Positions 1-8,764 of a stretch of 39,240 nt of DNA are shown in pieces. This stretch comes from Bacteroidales bacterium UBA1195. Its GTDB lineage: Bacteria > Bacteroidota > Bacteroidia > Bacteroidales > WCHB1-69. The translations under genes were made by a program, and so were the position numbers. Under the pieces are notes generated by a model that worked only from the letters and a program-made list of their open reading frames with translations, was not told the origin of the DNA and searched no databases. Location of the stretch: assembly GCA_002309855.1 (NCBI GenBank), contig DBYD01000004.1, positions 1 through 39,240 on the forward strand, in the 5' to 3' direction. Each line of letters opens with the position of its first letter. Within the stretch, counting starts at the first letter, position 1.

Positions 1-78
1 GATATGGTTATCCCTGCATTTTTTTTTACGCCGTCCCGACAGGATGCCATATTATGGTCGCCCGTGTATGGATGTCAT

Positions 79-107
79 GTAAAGACGCCATAATATGACG
101 TCTCTAC
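79..107. repeat. Imperfect hairpin overlapping the SDR stop codon
   Basis: The arms GTAAAGACG (79-87) and CGTCTCTAC (99-107) are complementary at 8 of 9 positions around an 11-base AT-rich centre. A second inverted pair, CATATTATGG (48-57) and CCATAATATG (88-97), links this hairpin to the sequence before it. The right arm contains the stop codon of the short-chain dehydrogenase gene on the minus strand. It may act as a 3' hairpin for that transcript or be a copy of a dispersed palindromic repeat. There is no T-run placed as in a classical intrinsic terminator. Confidence 0.4.
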
Positions 108-931
108 AGACGCGCCAATCCCCGCATCATGGTGTCCCACCATCGGGCGGGGAGGATGTTGTGGAGAAACACCCCCATGTGCGCAAACCGTCCTATACGG
201 TAGCGCGTGCGCGGACGGCTGCTGTTTACGGCACGGCTGATGGCGCGGGTCACCACCTTCGGGTCGGAGAGGAATTTGCCGGAATAGGCCTTGTTGAGGA
301 GCCGCGCTTCCGACAGCGCATCCTTTTCGTAGGGTGTGCCTGTTGAGGATTCCGCCAGATGCCTGGCTGCAATCAGACCCCAATCGGTTTTTATGCCGCC
401 CGGTTCAATCATCACCACATCGATGCCGTATGGTTTCATTTCAATTCGCAATGCATCGCTCAGCGCTTCGACTGAAAATTTGGAGACGTGGTACCATCCG
501 CCGAATGGCATGACCAGTTTTCCTGCTATGGAAGAGGTGTTGATAATGCGGCCGTAACCTTGACGGCGCATGGCTGGCAGCACCAGTCTGCATAGTTCGG
601 CCAGGCCGAAAACGTTAACCTCCATCTGCCGGTGAGCCTCTTCCGATGTGACATTTTCAATTGCGCCGAAATAACCATAGCCGGCGTTGTTCACCAGTAC
701 GTCGATGCGGCCCTCCATATCCAGTATTTTCTGCACCGCTTCGGACATTGACTGGTTATCGGTCACGTCCATTCTTATTGTAATAATTCCTTCTGCGCAA
801 AGCGGTTCCATAAGCTCCACGCGCCGTGCCGCCGCATAGACGCGGTGCCCCTGCCGGGCAAGCTGCCGGGCCGTCTCATAACCGATGCCGCTACTGGCCC
901 CGGTAATCAGGATAATCTGCTGTTGTTTCAT
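104..931 (-). CDS. Short-chain dehydrogenase/reductase (SDR family)
   Basis: Predicted cytosolic NAD(P)-dependent oxidoreductase of 275 residues with a Rossmann fold. The start at 931 gives MKQQQIILITGASSGIGYET, placing the TGASSGIG dinucleotide-binding motif at about residues 9-16, as is normal for classical SDRs. An upstream in-frame ATG at 991 would add 20 basic residues with no family support. The NNAGYG motif, the catalytic serine region (NTSSIAGK) and the YHVSK catalytic Tyr/Lys motif are all present. The PGGIKTDW segment after the active site is typical of the group annotated as SDR oxidoreductase. The substrate cannot be told from sequence. It is transcribed divergently from the VanZ-like gene; the 120-base space between them shows no clear TAnnTTTG box. 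Confidence 0.9.
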   Translation of the reverse strand: MKQQQIILITGASSGIGYETARQLARQGHRVYAAARRVELMEPLCAEGIITIRMDVTDNQSMSEAVQKILDMEGRIDVLVNNAGYGYFGAIENVTSEEAHRQMEVNVFGLAELCRLVLPAMRRQGYGRIINTSSIAGKLVMPFGGWYHVSKFSVEALSDALRIEMKPYGIDVVMIEPGGIKTDWGLIAARHLAESSTGTPYEKDALSEARLLNKAYSGKFLSDPKVVTRAISRAVNSSRPRTRYRIGRFAHMGVFLHNILPARWWDTMMRGLARL

Positions 932-1051
932 TGTGTGTAAGTTTCGGTTGGCAGAACGCATTCGGTGCCGCTTTATTGTGCTTTTTTTCAAAAGAATGCC
1001 GGAAAAATTTTACACCATGCAATAAACGGCCTGTTTTGCGGTTATTCATAC

Positions 1052-1447
1052 ATGATGAAACCGACAATGGGAACGATGCGTAAGGTGGCAGTGCTTTATT
1101 TTGTGGCGTTGCTTCTGCTGATGTGGCTGCCTTTGAACGGTGTGGTGGCTTTGGATAATTATGTGTTCGGACTGCGTGCGGACCATCTTCTTCATGCCTC
1201 CGTATATCTGCCATGTATATATTTTCTTGGAAAGCTTGTCAGGAAACCTGTAATGGCACTGTGGCTCCTTTCTGTGGGCATCGGCCTGCTGACGGAGGGT
1301 GTGCAATATCTGCTCCCGTATCGGGGCTTCGATGTTAACGATTTGCTTGCCAATGCGATTGGCGTGTCATTGGGACTGTTTCTTTTTCTCTTTTTTTTGC
1401 GGAAAAAAAGTTTTGAAAAAAAGAAAACCAATGGTACAATTGATTAA
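1052..1447 (+). CDS. VanZ-like family membrane protein
   Basis: Small integral membrane protein of about 131 residues with four hydrophobic segments, near residues 11-28, 47-63, 67-90 and 100-118. The conserved features of the VanZ-like family are visible: an acidic residue with glutamine (TEGVQ) at the end of the third segment and DVNDLLANAIGVSLG leading into the fourth. The tail is strongly basic (RKKSFEKKK). The family is named after the teicoplanin-resistance protein VanZ, but most members have no known function, so resistance should not be inferred. The start at 1052 (MMKPTMG) is chosen over an ATG-like start at 965, which would add a non-hydrophobic leader. ATGs at 1055 and 1067 are also possible. 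dapA follows after 28 bases. Confidence 0.75.
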   Translation: MMKPTMGTMRKVAVLYFVALLLLMWLPLNGVVALDNYVFGLRADHLLHASVYLPCIYFLGKLVRKPVMALWLLSVGIGLLTEGVQYLLPYRGFDVNDLLANAIGVSLGLFLFLFFLRKKSFEKKKTNGTID

Positions 1448-1452
1448 TTTTG
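1445..1452 (+). promoter_or_regulatory. Bacteroidota -7 box upstream of dapA
   Basis: The octamer TAATTTTG fits TAnnTTTG, the -7 element of the primary sigma factor in Bacteroidota. It lies 23 bases before the dapA ATG and partly overlaps the VanZ-like stop codon region. No TTG (-33) is found at the usual 19-21 base spacing, so this is a partial match. Confidence 0.4.
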
Positions 1453-1475
1453 CAACTACAAAAACAAGATAGGTA

Positions 1476-2354
1476 ATGAAAACAATCTTGAAAGGAACAG
1501 GTGTGGCGTTGGTGACACCTTACAAACATGACTTCACCATCGATTTTGAAGCCATTGTCCGCATGGTGGACTATGTGATCGGGAACGGAATCGATTATGT
1601 GGTGGCGTTGGGAACCACGGCGGAGACGCCGGCGATGTCGTTTGCCGAGCGCAAGCAGATACTGGAAACCATTGTTTATGCTGTGGACGGTCGTGTTCCG
1701 GTTGTGGCTGGTATAGGCTGCAACAATCCGCTGGAGGTCATAGAGCAGATCCAGCTTTTTGACCTGCGCAAGGTCAGCGCCATACTTTCGGTGGCGCCAT
1801 ATTACAACAAACCGCAGCAGCAGGGGCTGCTCGGCCATTACCGCATGATTGCCCATGCTTCGCCTCTGCCGCTGATATTGTACAATGTGCCTGGGCGCAC
1901 TGGCGTGAACATTGCGGCTGAAACCACGCTTGAGCTTGCACGGACGGAACCGAAGATAGTTGCTGTAAAGGAGGCCTCCGGCATTTTGCCGCAGATTATG
2001 CGTATCATGCAGGACAAGCCTGAAGACTTTTCCGTCATTTCGGGCGATGATGCGCTCACCCTGCCGTTGCTTGCCTGCGGATTGGACGGTGTGATTTCTG
2101 TCGTGGCCAATGCCTGTCCGGCTGAGATGTCCCGTATGGTCCGTCTGGCTTTGGCGGGTGATTTCGTCCAGGCGCGGCAGCTGCATTACAGGCTGTTGCC
2201 GGTGATGCGTGCCTGCTTCCAGGAGGGGAGTCCCTCCGGAGTCAAATGTTTTCTGGAGGCGATGGGCTTGATGGACAGGTATGTGCGTCTGCCATTGGCA
2301 GATGTCTCCGACACGTTGCGCCAGCAGATTATACAAATGGTTAAAAATTTCTGA
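1476..2354 (+). CDS. dapA: 4-hydroxy-tetrahydrodipicolinate synthase
   Basis: Condenses pyruvate with aspartate semialdehyde, the first committed step of the diaminopimelate/lysine pathway, supplying peptidoglycan precursor in the cytosol. The 292-residue length is normal for the family. The TIM-barrel landmarks are clear: GTTAETPAM with Thr47 and Thr48, YNVPGRTG with catalytic Tyr136, and VAVKEASG with the Schiff-base Lys165. The second position of the classic GTTGE motif is Ala here (GTTAE), a variant seen in the family. The ATG at 1476 follows GATAGGTA, a weak purine-rich site. holA begins 2 bases after the stop, so the two are almost certainly co-transcribed although functionally unrelated. 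Confidence 0.97.
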   Translation: MKTILKGTGVALVTPYKHDFTIDFEAIVRMVDYVIGNGIDYVVALGTTAETPAMSFAERKQILETIVYAVDGRVPVVAGIGCNNPLEVIEQIQLFDLRKVSAILSVAPYYNKPQQQGLLGHYRMIAHASPLPLILYNVPGRTGVNIAAETTLELARTEPKIVAVKEASGILPQIMRIMQDKPEDFSVISGDDALTLPLLACGLDGVISVVANACPAEMSRMVRLALAGDFVQARQLHYRLLPVMRACFQEGSPSGVKCFLEAMGLMDRYVRLPLADVSDTLRQQIIQMVKNF

Positions 2355-2356
2355 CC

Positions 2357-3385
2357 ATGCCTCATCGCGTCATAATCGGAAATCTTCAGAAGAAAATCTA
2401 TTATCCGCTCTATCTGCTAATGGGTGAGACCCCCTATTTTATCGACAGAATCAGTGACTATTTTCAAGAACACTTTTTTGAGGATGAAGGAGTTAGGGAC
2501 TTTAACCAGCAAGTTGTGTACGGTAAGGACATCCGTGTGGACGATTTGGTGGCCATGGCCAAGGAATATCCGATCATGGCCGAACACCGTCTGCTGATTG
2601 TCAAGGAGGCGCAGGAGTTGCAGAAGGCTTCGGGTGCTAAGGAATCCGATCTGTTCGCTCCGCTGACCGCCTATCTGCAGCATCCGCAAAAACAGACTTT
2701 GCTGGTATTGTGCTACAAGTATAAGTCTGTGGACAAGCGTTCCTCATTCTTCAAGGCGGCAAACAAGGTCGGCTGTGTCTTTGAGACACCTAAAATATAT
2801 GACAACCAGGTGCCCAAATATGTGAAGGAGATGGTGGCGGAAAAGGGATTCAAGATGGATGATGTCACGGCGGAACTGATTGCCTCCCATATCGGCACAG
2901 ACCTCTCCCGCATTGACAAGGAGCTTGACAAGTTCAGGAACATAATCCCTGCGGGCGGCAGCATCACTAAGGAGCTTGTGGAGGAATACATCGGCATCAG
3001 TCGCGAATATAACGGTTTTGAATTGGCCAACGCATTGTGGGAACGTAATTTGAACAAAGCTTATGAGATTATCCGCTATTTTTCGACCAATCCGAAGAAC
3101 TATCCCAACCCCATGATTCTTGCAATGCTCTATTCCTCTTTCCTGAAAATTGTCCAATACCATTATGCGGCGGACAAGAGCGACCTTCGGGCCTTTGGGG
3201 TGATGTGGAACCTCCAGCGGCAGTTCCAGTCTGCGGTAAAGTACTACACCTTGCCGGTTGCCATAAAAATTTTGCGCCTGCTTAAGGAATATGATTTGAA
3301 ATCGAAGGGATACGAAGGTTGTGACACAAACGACCAGGAGTTGCTCAAAGAAGTGGTGTTTAGGATCATCAACCGTGTTCTCTGA
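2357..3385 (+). CDS. holA: DNA polymerase III subunit delta
   Basis: Clamp-loader delta subunit that opens the beta sliding clamp during replication. At 342 residues it has the family length. The opening residues (ILYPLYLLMGETPYFIDR-like, here KKIYYPLYLLMGETPYFID) are characteristic of Bacteroidota HolA. They are followed by the degenerate AAA+ fold around residues 20-200, without a functional Walker A, and by the helical C-terminal collar (ELANALWERNLNKAYEIIRYF). It starts directly after dapA, and its last 11 bases overlap the start of the next gene in another frame. Confidence 0.93.
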   Translation: MPHRVIIGNLQKKIYYPLYLLMGETPYFIDRISDYFQEHFFEDEGVRDFNQQVVYGKDIRVDDLVAMAKEYPIMAEHRLLIVKEAQELQKASGAKESDLFAPLTAYLQHPQKQTLLVLCYKYKSVDKRSSFFKAANKVGCVFETPKIYDNQVPKYVKEMVAEKGFKMDDVTAELIASHIGTDLSRIDKELDKFRNIIPAGGSITKELVEEYIGISREYNGFELANALWERNLNKAYEIIRYFSTNPKNYPNPMILAMLYSSFLKIVQYHYAADKSDLRAFGVMWNLQRQFQSAVKYYTLPVAIKILRLLKEYDLKSKGYEGCDTNDQELLKEVVFRIINRVL

Positions 3386-6300
3386 ACCCTTTTCCGGTTT
3401 CTGGAAACCGCTGTTTCCATGCTGTTTCTTATTCCTGCTGACAGCCTTTGCACAGGGTCAGACCCCCTCTTCGGACAGCAGCGGCTTTTCGCGCACATTC
3501 CGTCACAAAAGCCTTAATCAGATAGAAAAAAGTCTATATGACCCCTTTGACCGCCCCGGTTTTTCGGACATCGGCAAGCCGCCCGCATCCTGGGACATGC
3601 CAGATGCGCAGTTGCGCACTTCAGGCACAATATCACGTGGCATCAAGGTCGGTAATGGCCGGGACATGTCGGTGGATTCCTATCTGAACCTGCATTTGCA
3701 GGGGATGCTTTCCGACCGTGTCTCACTTTCCGCACATATCAGCGACCGTAACTTGCCTTTGCAGACAGCCTCCACCCAGCAGTGGAAGGAATTTGACCGG
3801 ATTTTTGTCCGGTTGGATTACCTTTCCCCGAAAAACAATACCCTACGGCTGTTGGCCGGCGATGTTGATCTGAAGGATGAGGGGGGCTATTTCATGCGGT
3901 TTTTCCGTCAGGGGTTGGGGGCAAACATCCGATATGCAACTGATTCCATGAATTTCGGAAAAAAGGGCATGTCCGTCTCCCTGACGGAGGCGGTGGCCAA
4001 AGGCACATTCCACCGGCAGCATCTTGTGGCGCGGGAGGGGGTGCAGGGCGGATACCGGCTCACCGGCATTCATGGCGAGTATCAGATTATTGTGCTTTCC
4101 GCCTCCGAAAAGGTCTATATTGACGGAGTGCTGCTGCGGCGCGGAGAGGATGCCGACTATACAATTGACTACCAGTTGGCTGAAATCACCTTCACCGCGT
4201 GTCAGCCCATTACCCGCGACAAGCGGATTGTGGTGGAGTTTGAATATTCCGACCAGCAGTATGTCCGCTCCCTGACCCATTTGCGGAGTGTTGTCGGACG
4301 GGAGGCATGGCGTTTTTCGTTTGATTTTTACAACGAACAGGATCTCAAGCATCAGTCCGGCCAGTTGGAGCTTGATGCCGCCTCCACAGCCTTTTTGCAG
4401 GCGCTGGATCAGGGAGGGACGGCCTATTACCCCTCGGCGGACAGTGTCGGCTACCTTCCGAACGAACTGCTTTACCGTCTGACTGACACCATTGTTGGCG
4501 GAGTGCGTTACGATTCTGTGTATGTCTATTCCACAGACGACACGCTGGCCTGTTACCGTCTGCGTTTCTCCTATATGGGAGAGGGGAAAGGCCATTATGT
4601 GGCGGTGCAAGGCAGCCTGAACGGGCAGGTTTATGCCTGGGTGGCTCCTGTTCAGGGACAGCTGCAGGGAAGTTATGAGCCGGTACTGCTGCTGTCTACG
4701 CCGCAGCGACGGCAAATGTATTCATTCAGAAGTGAATATAATGGTAAAAACAGTATCTTTTTTGCCGAGGCCGCCTTGTCAAACCATGATGCGAACACCT
4801 TTTCAAAAAGTGATCTCCCGGCATTGGGGTGCGCATTCCGTTCCCGTTTCCAAACCCGTTGGAGATGGGGGAGTGGCGACCGGATATGGTCGTTGTCCCC
4901 GATGCTCCATTATGAGGGGAAGGCGGCCCGCTTCGGTGCGGTGGACGATTACCGTAATGTGGAGTTTGTGCGTGACTTCAACCTGTCGGACAGCATATAT
5001 GATAAAAAGGGCGAGCATTATGCGGAGGCCTCCCTGAGGATGGAGAGTCCGCGCAGCAATTACCTGCAATGGCAGACCACCGCTTTTGCCATTCCCGCCT
5101 CCGATTGGTCCGCAGTTCGCCACCAGCTTCTGCTGAAGGAGCGGCTGGACGGTTTTTTGGCTGAAGCTGACGCACGCTTGCTTGAGACGCATGCGGCTGA
5201 TTACCGGACCGTTTTCCTGAAACATCGTGAAGTCATCAGCCAGCGGGCATCCTTCCTGCAGTTGGGCCTTTCGGAGGAGATGGAATGGAACCGGTATCTT
5301 GCCCTGCCATCCGATTCGATGATGGCGGAGAGCCGCGCATATAACGAATGGTCATTTTTCGTGAAACCATCCGACACATCCGCCGGTGACCTGCAGTATA
5401 TGCTCCGTTATGCGCAGCGGAACGACTATTCCGTATGGCAGCAGCAGTTGCAGCCCTTTTCTTCGGCTTCACAGATTCAGGCTGATTTCGCATTCCTTAA
5501 ATTCAGGGAACATCCGCTACGTTTTTCCTTATCATACCGTTCCCTGCAATCCAAGGATTCCCTCTTCACTCCCCAGGATGCGGCGCAGTCCATGTTGGGC
5601 TCGTTTGATTGGCAGAGCCGTTGGGCGCGGGGTGCGGTTCAGAGCGGCTGCTATTATACGCTTGGTTCGGCTATGGAGAACAAAATCGGGTACACCTATC
5701 TCAAAGTTGCTGACGGACAGGGTATGTACCAATGGATTGACTATAATGGGAACGGGGTGGAGGAATTGGAGGAATTCGAGACGGCGTTATACCGTGACCA
5801 GGCCAATTATGTCAGGGTTTATCTGACCAACCAGGATCAGGAGAAGGTCTATGCCACCACCTGGACACAGCGGCTTCTGCTTCGTCCCGAAGCGGTTTGG
5901 AGGAATAGCGGCGGGATAAGGCGTTTCCTGGCCCGTTTCTCGAACAGCACCACGTTGCAGAGCCAGTTGAAAAAGTCCACGGCGTTGGTGGAACAGTCGG
6001 ACGCTCCGATGGCGGCCCTGTTGAATCCGGTTTGCGGAGATTTGTCGGACAGTTCTTTGCGTAGCGGAAGCCTCCAGTTCCGGAATCTCTTTTCATTCCA
6101 TCCTTCACATCCGGTCTATGGGGCGGAGGCATTATACCAGCAGCAGCAGAACAAATATTTTACGGTCAATGGTTTTGAATATACCTCATCGGAAAGCTGG
6201 CAGTTTTCCGCCAGATACCGGATACGGAGGAATCTTCAGGCCAAAGCCTCTTTCACCCGTGGTGGGCAGAGCGCATCCTCCTCATATCTCACAACCCGAA

Positions 6301-6704
6301 ACTACAGGCTTATTGGGGAACGTAGCAGGTTGGGCCTGCAATATGCCGCGTCATCCCGATGGAGCATGACACTGGCCTATAGCTATCGCTGGCAGCGTAA
6401 CGAATCTGGAGTTGAGAGCCTTTTTGCCAACAGTGTGGAAGGTGAGGTGACTTTCCGGATGCCAAGACAGGGAAGCCTCAACGCCAAATGCCGTTTTGAG
6501 CATCTGCAGTTTCATGGGGATAGCCACACTACTGTCGCATATACCATGATGGAGGCGTTATCGGACGGGCCTAACGGGGTGCTGAACGGCTCCTACCAGG
6601 TCCGGTTGGGGGAGTATCTGCAGTTGGATTTTTCGTATGAGGGTCGCTTGTCAACGGAAGGGTTGCGTCATACCGGAATGGTGACGGTCAAGGCAGTATT
6701 TTAG
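3375..6704 (+). CDS. Large predicted outer-membrane beta-barrel protein
   Basis: About 1109 residues, starting at a GTG inside the end of holA. The reading frame is open back to an earlier GTG at 3321. The 3375 start gives the better signal peptide: MFSEPFSGFWK followed by PLFPCCFLFLLTAFAQGQ, with cleavage near AFAQG. The N-terminal third has a pattern I recognise from large uncharacterised Bacteroidota surface proteins: TSGTISRGIKVGNGRDMSV, then an Asp-Arg-Asn-Leu-Pro-Leu-Gln segment, and near residues 246-263 YIDGVLLRRGEDADYTIDY. The remainder alternates short polar and aromatic strands, and the chain ends in Phe, as in outer-membrane barrels. Function is unknown; a distant resemblance to SprA-type surface proteins is an impression only. 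The stop overlaps that of the opposing DUF2520 gene. Confidence 0.75.
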   Translation: MFSEPFSGFWKPLFPCCFLFLLTAFAQGQTPSSDSSGFSRTFRHKSLNQIEKSLYDPFDRPGFSDIGKPPASWDMPDAQLRTSGTISRGIKVGNGRDMSVDSYLNLHLQGMLSDRVSLSAHISDRNLPLQTASTQQWKEFDRIFVRLDYLSPKNNTLRLLAGDVDLKDEGGYFMRFFRQGLGANIRYATDSMNFGKKGMSVSLTEAVAKGTFHRQHLVAREGVQGGYRLTGIHGEYQIIVLSASEKVYIDGVLLRRGEDADYTIDYQLAEITFTACQPITRDKRIVVEFEYSDQQYVRSLTHLRSVVGREAWRFSFDFYNEQDLKHQSGQLELDAASTAFLQALDQGGTAYYPSADSVGYLPNELLYRLTDTIVGGVRYDSVYVYSTDDTLACYRLRFSYMGEGKGHYVAVQGSLNGQVYAWVAPVQGQLQGSYEPVLLLSTPQRRQMYSFRSEYNGKNSIFFAEAALSNHDANTFSKSDLPALGCAFRSRFQTRWRWGSGDRIWSLSPMLHYEGKAARFGAVDDYRNVEFVRDFNLSDSIYDKKGEHYAEASLRMESPRSNYLQWQTTAFAIPASDWSAVRHQLLLKERLDGFLAEADARLLETHAADYRTVFLKHREVISQRASFLQLGLSEEMEWNRYLALPSDSMMAESRAYNEWSFFVKPSDTSAGDLQYMLRYAQRNDYSVWQQQLQPFSSASQIQADFAFLKFREHPLRFSLSYRSLQSKDSLFTPQDAAQSMLGSFDWQSRWARGAVQSGCYYTLGSAMENKIGYTYLKVADGQGMYQWIDYNGNGVEELEEFETALYRDQANYVRVYLTNQDQEKVYATTWTQRLLLRPEAVWRNSGGIRRFLARFSNSTTLQSQLKKSTALVEQSDAPMAALLNPVCGDLSDSSLRSGSLQFRNLFSFHPSHPVYGAEALYQQQQNKYFTVNGFEYTSSESWQFSARYRIRRNLQAKASFTRGGQSASSSYLTTRNYRLIGERSRLGLQYAASSRWSMTLAYSYRWQRNESGVESLFANSVEGEVTFRMPRQGSLNAKCRFEHLQFHGDSHTTVAYTMMEALSDGPNGVLNGSYQVRLGEYLQLDFSYEGRLSTEGLRHTGMVTVKAVF

Positions 6705-7471
6705 ATGGTGTGCTGTTCTGCAATATAGCGGCTCATCAGCTGATACACTTCACTCCATTCATCCTTTTCATTCTTTAGCAGTTCAAGGTGGCTTCGCATC
6801 ACCTCTCCGTCATGGCGGATGGCGGGGCCTGTTTGTGCCTTGGAGGGGTGCATCTTCTGGATTTTAAGGGCCGTCTCCAAAATCAGCGGATGTAGGATGG
6901 CTGTGTCAATGTGCTGCTTTTCCAGTAGTCCAAATGCAATCCGATACATGGCGTTGCTGAAATTGTTGGCGAAGACACCTGCCACATGCAACTGTTTCCG
7001 CTGCCGGCTGTCCAGAAAGAATATCTCCTCGCTGAAGCAGGCAGCCAGTTTGCCGATGACGGCACGTGTCGCAGTGTCGCTCGCCTCCAGGCAGAGCGGC
7101 AGCCGTTGTGAGAGCAGTTCGCAGCCTTTGGTGCAGCTTTGGAACGGATAAATCACTCCGCGATAAGGGGTGAGACTTTCAAAAAGCGACAGTGGCAGGG
7201 TCCCGGAGGTGTGCACCATGGTTTTGTTCCGGTGCGGAAAGTCGCGGATGACATCGTTGTAGGCCTGGTCGCTTAGCGCAAAGAGGTAGATGTCCGCATC
7301 GTCCGGCAGCTTTTGCAGGTCGCTGTAGGCCTTGCTGTTCCACTGTGTGGCCAGCTCTCTGGCCTTTGCCGGGGTACGCCCGTACACACCATATATGGGA
7401 ATCTGTTTGTTATGCAGCCTGTGGCCGAACTGCCACGCAATGTTTCCGGTTCCGATCAGCATGATTTTCAT
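6701..7471 (-). CDS. DUF2520 Rossmann-fold oxidoreductase-like protein
   Basis: Cytosolic protein of 256 residues. The N-terminus MKIMLIGTGNIAWQFGHRL carries a GxGxxA nucleotide-binding motif, and the arrangement IYLFALSDQAYNDVI, then MVHTSGTLP and YPFQSCTKG, is that of the two-domain DUF2520 family. That family resembles ketopantoate reductase, F420-dependent NADP reductases and pyrroline-5-carboxylate reductase. The C-terminal helical part (LHVAGVFANNFSNAMYRIA) is the usual dimerisation domain. The substrate is unknown. Its stop codon shares bases 6702-6703 with the stop codon of the converging barrel-protein gene. It follows the alcohol dehydrogenase gene after a 93-base gap holding a 14-base T run. 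Confidence 0.85.
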   Translation of the reverse strand: MKIMLIGTGNIAWQFGHRLHNKQIPIYGVYGRTPAKARELATQWNSKAYSDLQKLPDDADIYLFALSDQAYNDVIRDFPHRNKTMVHTSGTLPLSLFESLTPYRGVIYPFQSCTKGCELLSQRLPLCLEASDTATRAVIGKLAACFSEEIFFLDSRQRKQLHVAGVFANNFSNAMYRIAFGLLEKQHIDTAILHPLILETALKIQKMHPSKAQTGPAIRHDGEVMRSHLELLKNEKDEWSEVYQLMSRYIAEQHTI

Positions 7472-7517
7472 GGCTGCAAATTTCCAAAAATTCCCGATAT
7501 GAAAAGTTGCCGTCTGA

Positions 7518-7531
7518 TTTTTTTTTTTTTT
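7518..7531. repeat. 14-base homopolymer (poly-T on plus strand)
   Basis: A run of 14 T lies between the alcohol dehydrogenase and DUF2520 genes, so it reads as poly-A in the leader of the minus-strand DUF2520 gene, 47 bases before its start. It is one of the longest mononucleotide runs I noticed in the window. Confidence 0.8.
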
Positions 7532-7564
7532 GATGTGTCACCGGAAAATAGGGTATGATACCCG

Positions 7565-8731
7565 CTAAAACGCCTCCTTCAAAATCTCCAGCACTTCGGC
7601 GGTGTCCGGCACGTGATAGCCGCCGCACTTGATGGCTGATACCGCTATCAGTGGCAGCATCTCCTCCGTGGCGCCCACATCGCGAAGACGCTGCGGAATG
7701 CCCATTTCGGCAATGAAGTCGCTGAGGCACTGTATGCCCTCCAAAGCAATCTGTTCGTCGCTCTTGCCCTCCGGCCGCACTTTCCACACGTTTTGTGCGA
7801 AGCGAACAAACCGGTGCAGCCCGTATTTGTAAATGTGCCGGTAGTAGGGAATTGAGACGATGGCCAGCCCGATGCCGTGCGCACAGTCGGTGTAGGCGCC
7901 CAGCTGGTGCTCGATCATGTGCACCTCCCAGTCCTGGCTCTTTGAGAGGGCGAGTATTTTGTTCAGCCCCATGGTGGCGCACCACATTATGTTGCTCCTC
8001 GCCTCATAGTCCATTGGGTCGCGCACTGCTTTGCGGGCGGCGCTGATGAGTGCCAGCATGTCGCCTTCCAGCAGGTAGTCGCTCACGCAGTCGTCGTCGC
8101 CGGAGAAATACTGCTCCATCAGGTGGGAGAAGATGTCGAAGATACCGCTCACCATCTGGTATTTTGGAACGGAAAAGGTGAATTCGGGGTTAAGGATGGA
8201 GAATTTCGGGGTCACTTCCGCCAGCGGGAAGACGCGCCCTAACTTGAGCTTCTTTTCCTCATGGGTGATGACGGAACCGCTGTTCATTTCGGAGGCGGTG
8301 CCGGTCATGGTGAGGATGCTGCCGACAGGAACCACCGGATTGGCCAGTTTGCCTCCCTTTTCCCAATATCGTTCCCAAGGGTCGCCGTCGCACCATGCGG
8401 AGACGGAGATGGCTTTGGCGCAGTCAACCACTGAACCGCCGCCCACGGCGAGAATCAGGTCGGTTTTCTGCTCGCGGACCAGCCGTGCCCCCTCCTGCAC
8501 TTGTGTGTAGCGCGGGTTGCTGTTGATGCCGGAGAGCTCCGTCACCTGTTTGCCGCAGGATGCAAGGGCTATCATGACGGTGTCGTAAAGGCCGCTCTTT
8601 TTGATGGAGTTCTTGCCGTATACGAACAGGACGTTACGTCCATAAAGATTCAGCTCCTCTTCAAGATGGTCCATCGCCGTCCTGCCGAAGTGGATGCGGG
8701 TCGGATTGTGGTATGTGAAATCGATGTTCAT
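7565..8731 (-). CDS. Iron-containing alcohol dehydrogenase (YqhD/BDH-like)
   Basis: NAD(P)H-dependent group III alcohol dehydrogenase of 388 residues that likely reduces aldehydes to alcohols in the cytosol. The N-terminal domain has the typical NPTRIHFG start and the cofactor motif GGGSVVDCAK at 97-106. The metal ligands are all present: Asp199 and His203 in GIFDIFSH, and His271 and His285 separated by 14 residues in HMIEHQLGAYTDCAHG. This spacing matches E. coli YqhD and clostridial butanol dehydrogenases, which prefer NADPH. The preferred aldehyde is not determined by sequence. It follows the GT4 gene after 33 bases on the same strand. Confidence 0.93.
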   Translation of the reverse strand: MNIDFTYHNPTRIHFGRTAMDHLEEELNLYGRNVLFVYGKNSIKKSGLYDTVMIALASCGKQVTELSGINSNPRYTQVQEGARLVREQKTDLILAVGGGSVVDCAKAISVSAWCDGDPWERYWEKGGKLANPVVPVGSILTMTGTASEMNSGSVITHEEKKLKLGRVFPLAEVTPKFSILNPEFTFSVPKYQMVSGIFDIFSHLMEQYFSGDDDCVSDYLLEGDMLALISAARKAVRDPMDYEARSNIMWCATMGLNKILALSKSQDWEVHMIEHQLGAYTDCAHGIGLAIVSIPYYRHIYKYGLHRFVRFAQNVWKVRPEGKSDEQIALEGIQCLSDFIAEMGIPQRLRDVGATEEMLPLIAVSAIKCGGYHVPDTAEVLEILKEAF

Positions 8732-8764
8732 GTTTTTGTGTTTTAGATGGTAAGACAGGTTTTA

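Noticed and set aside
1335..2336. Minus-strand open frame of 333 codons opposite dapA
   Set aside because: It mirrors the codons of a clearly conserved dapA gene, its product is rich in His/Gln/Arg without any family pattern, and it has no start signals of its own.
7551..7563. GGGTATGATACCC considered as a terminator hairpin after the alcohol dehydrogenase
   Set aside because: The two 6-base arms leave a single-base loop, so the full stem cannot form. A shortened stem would be too weak, and the T run does not lie next to it in the right orientation.
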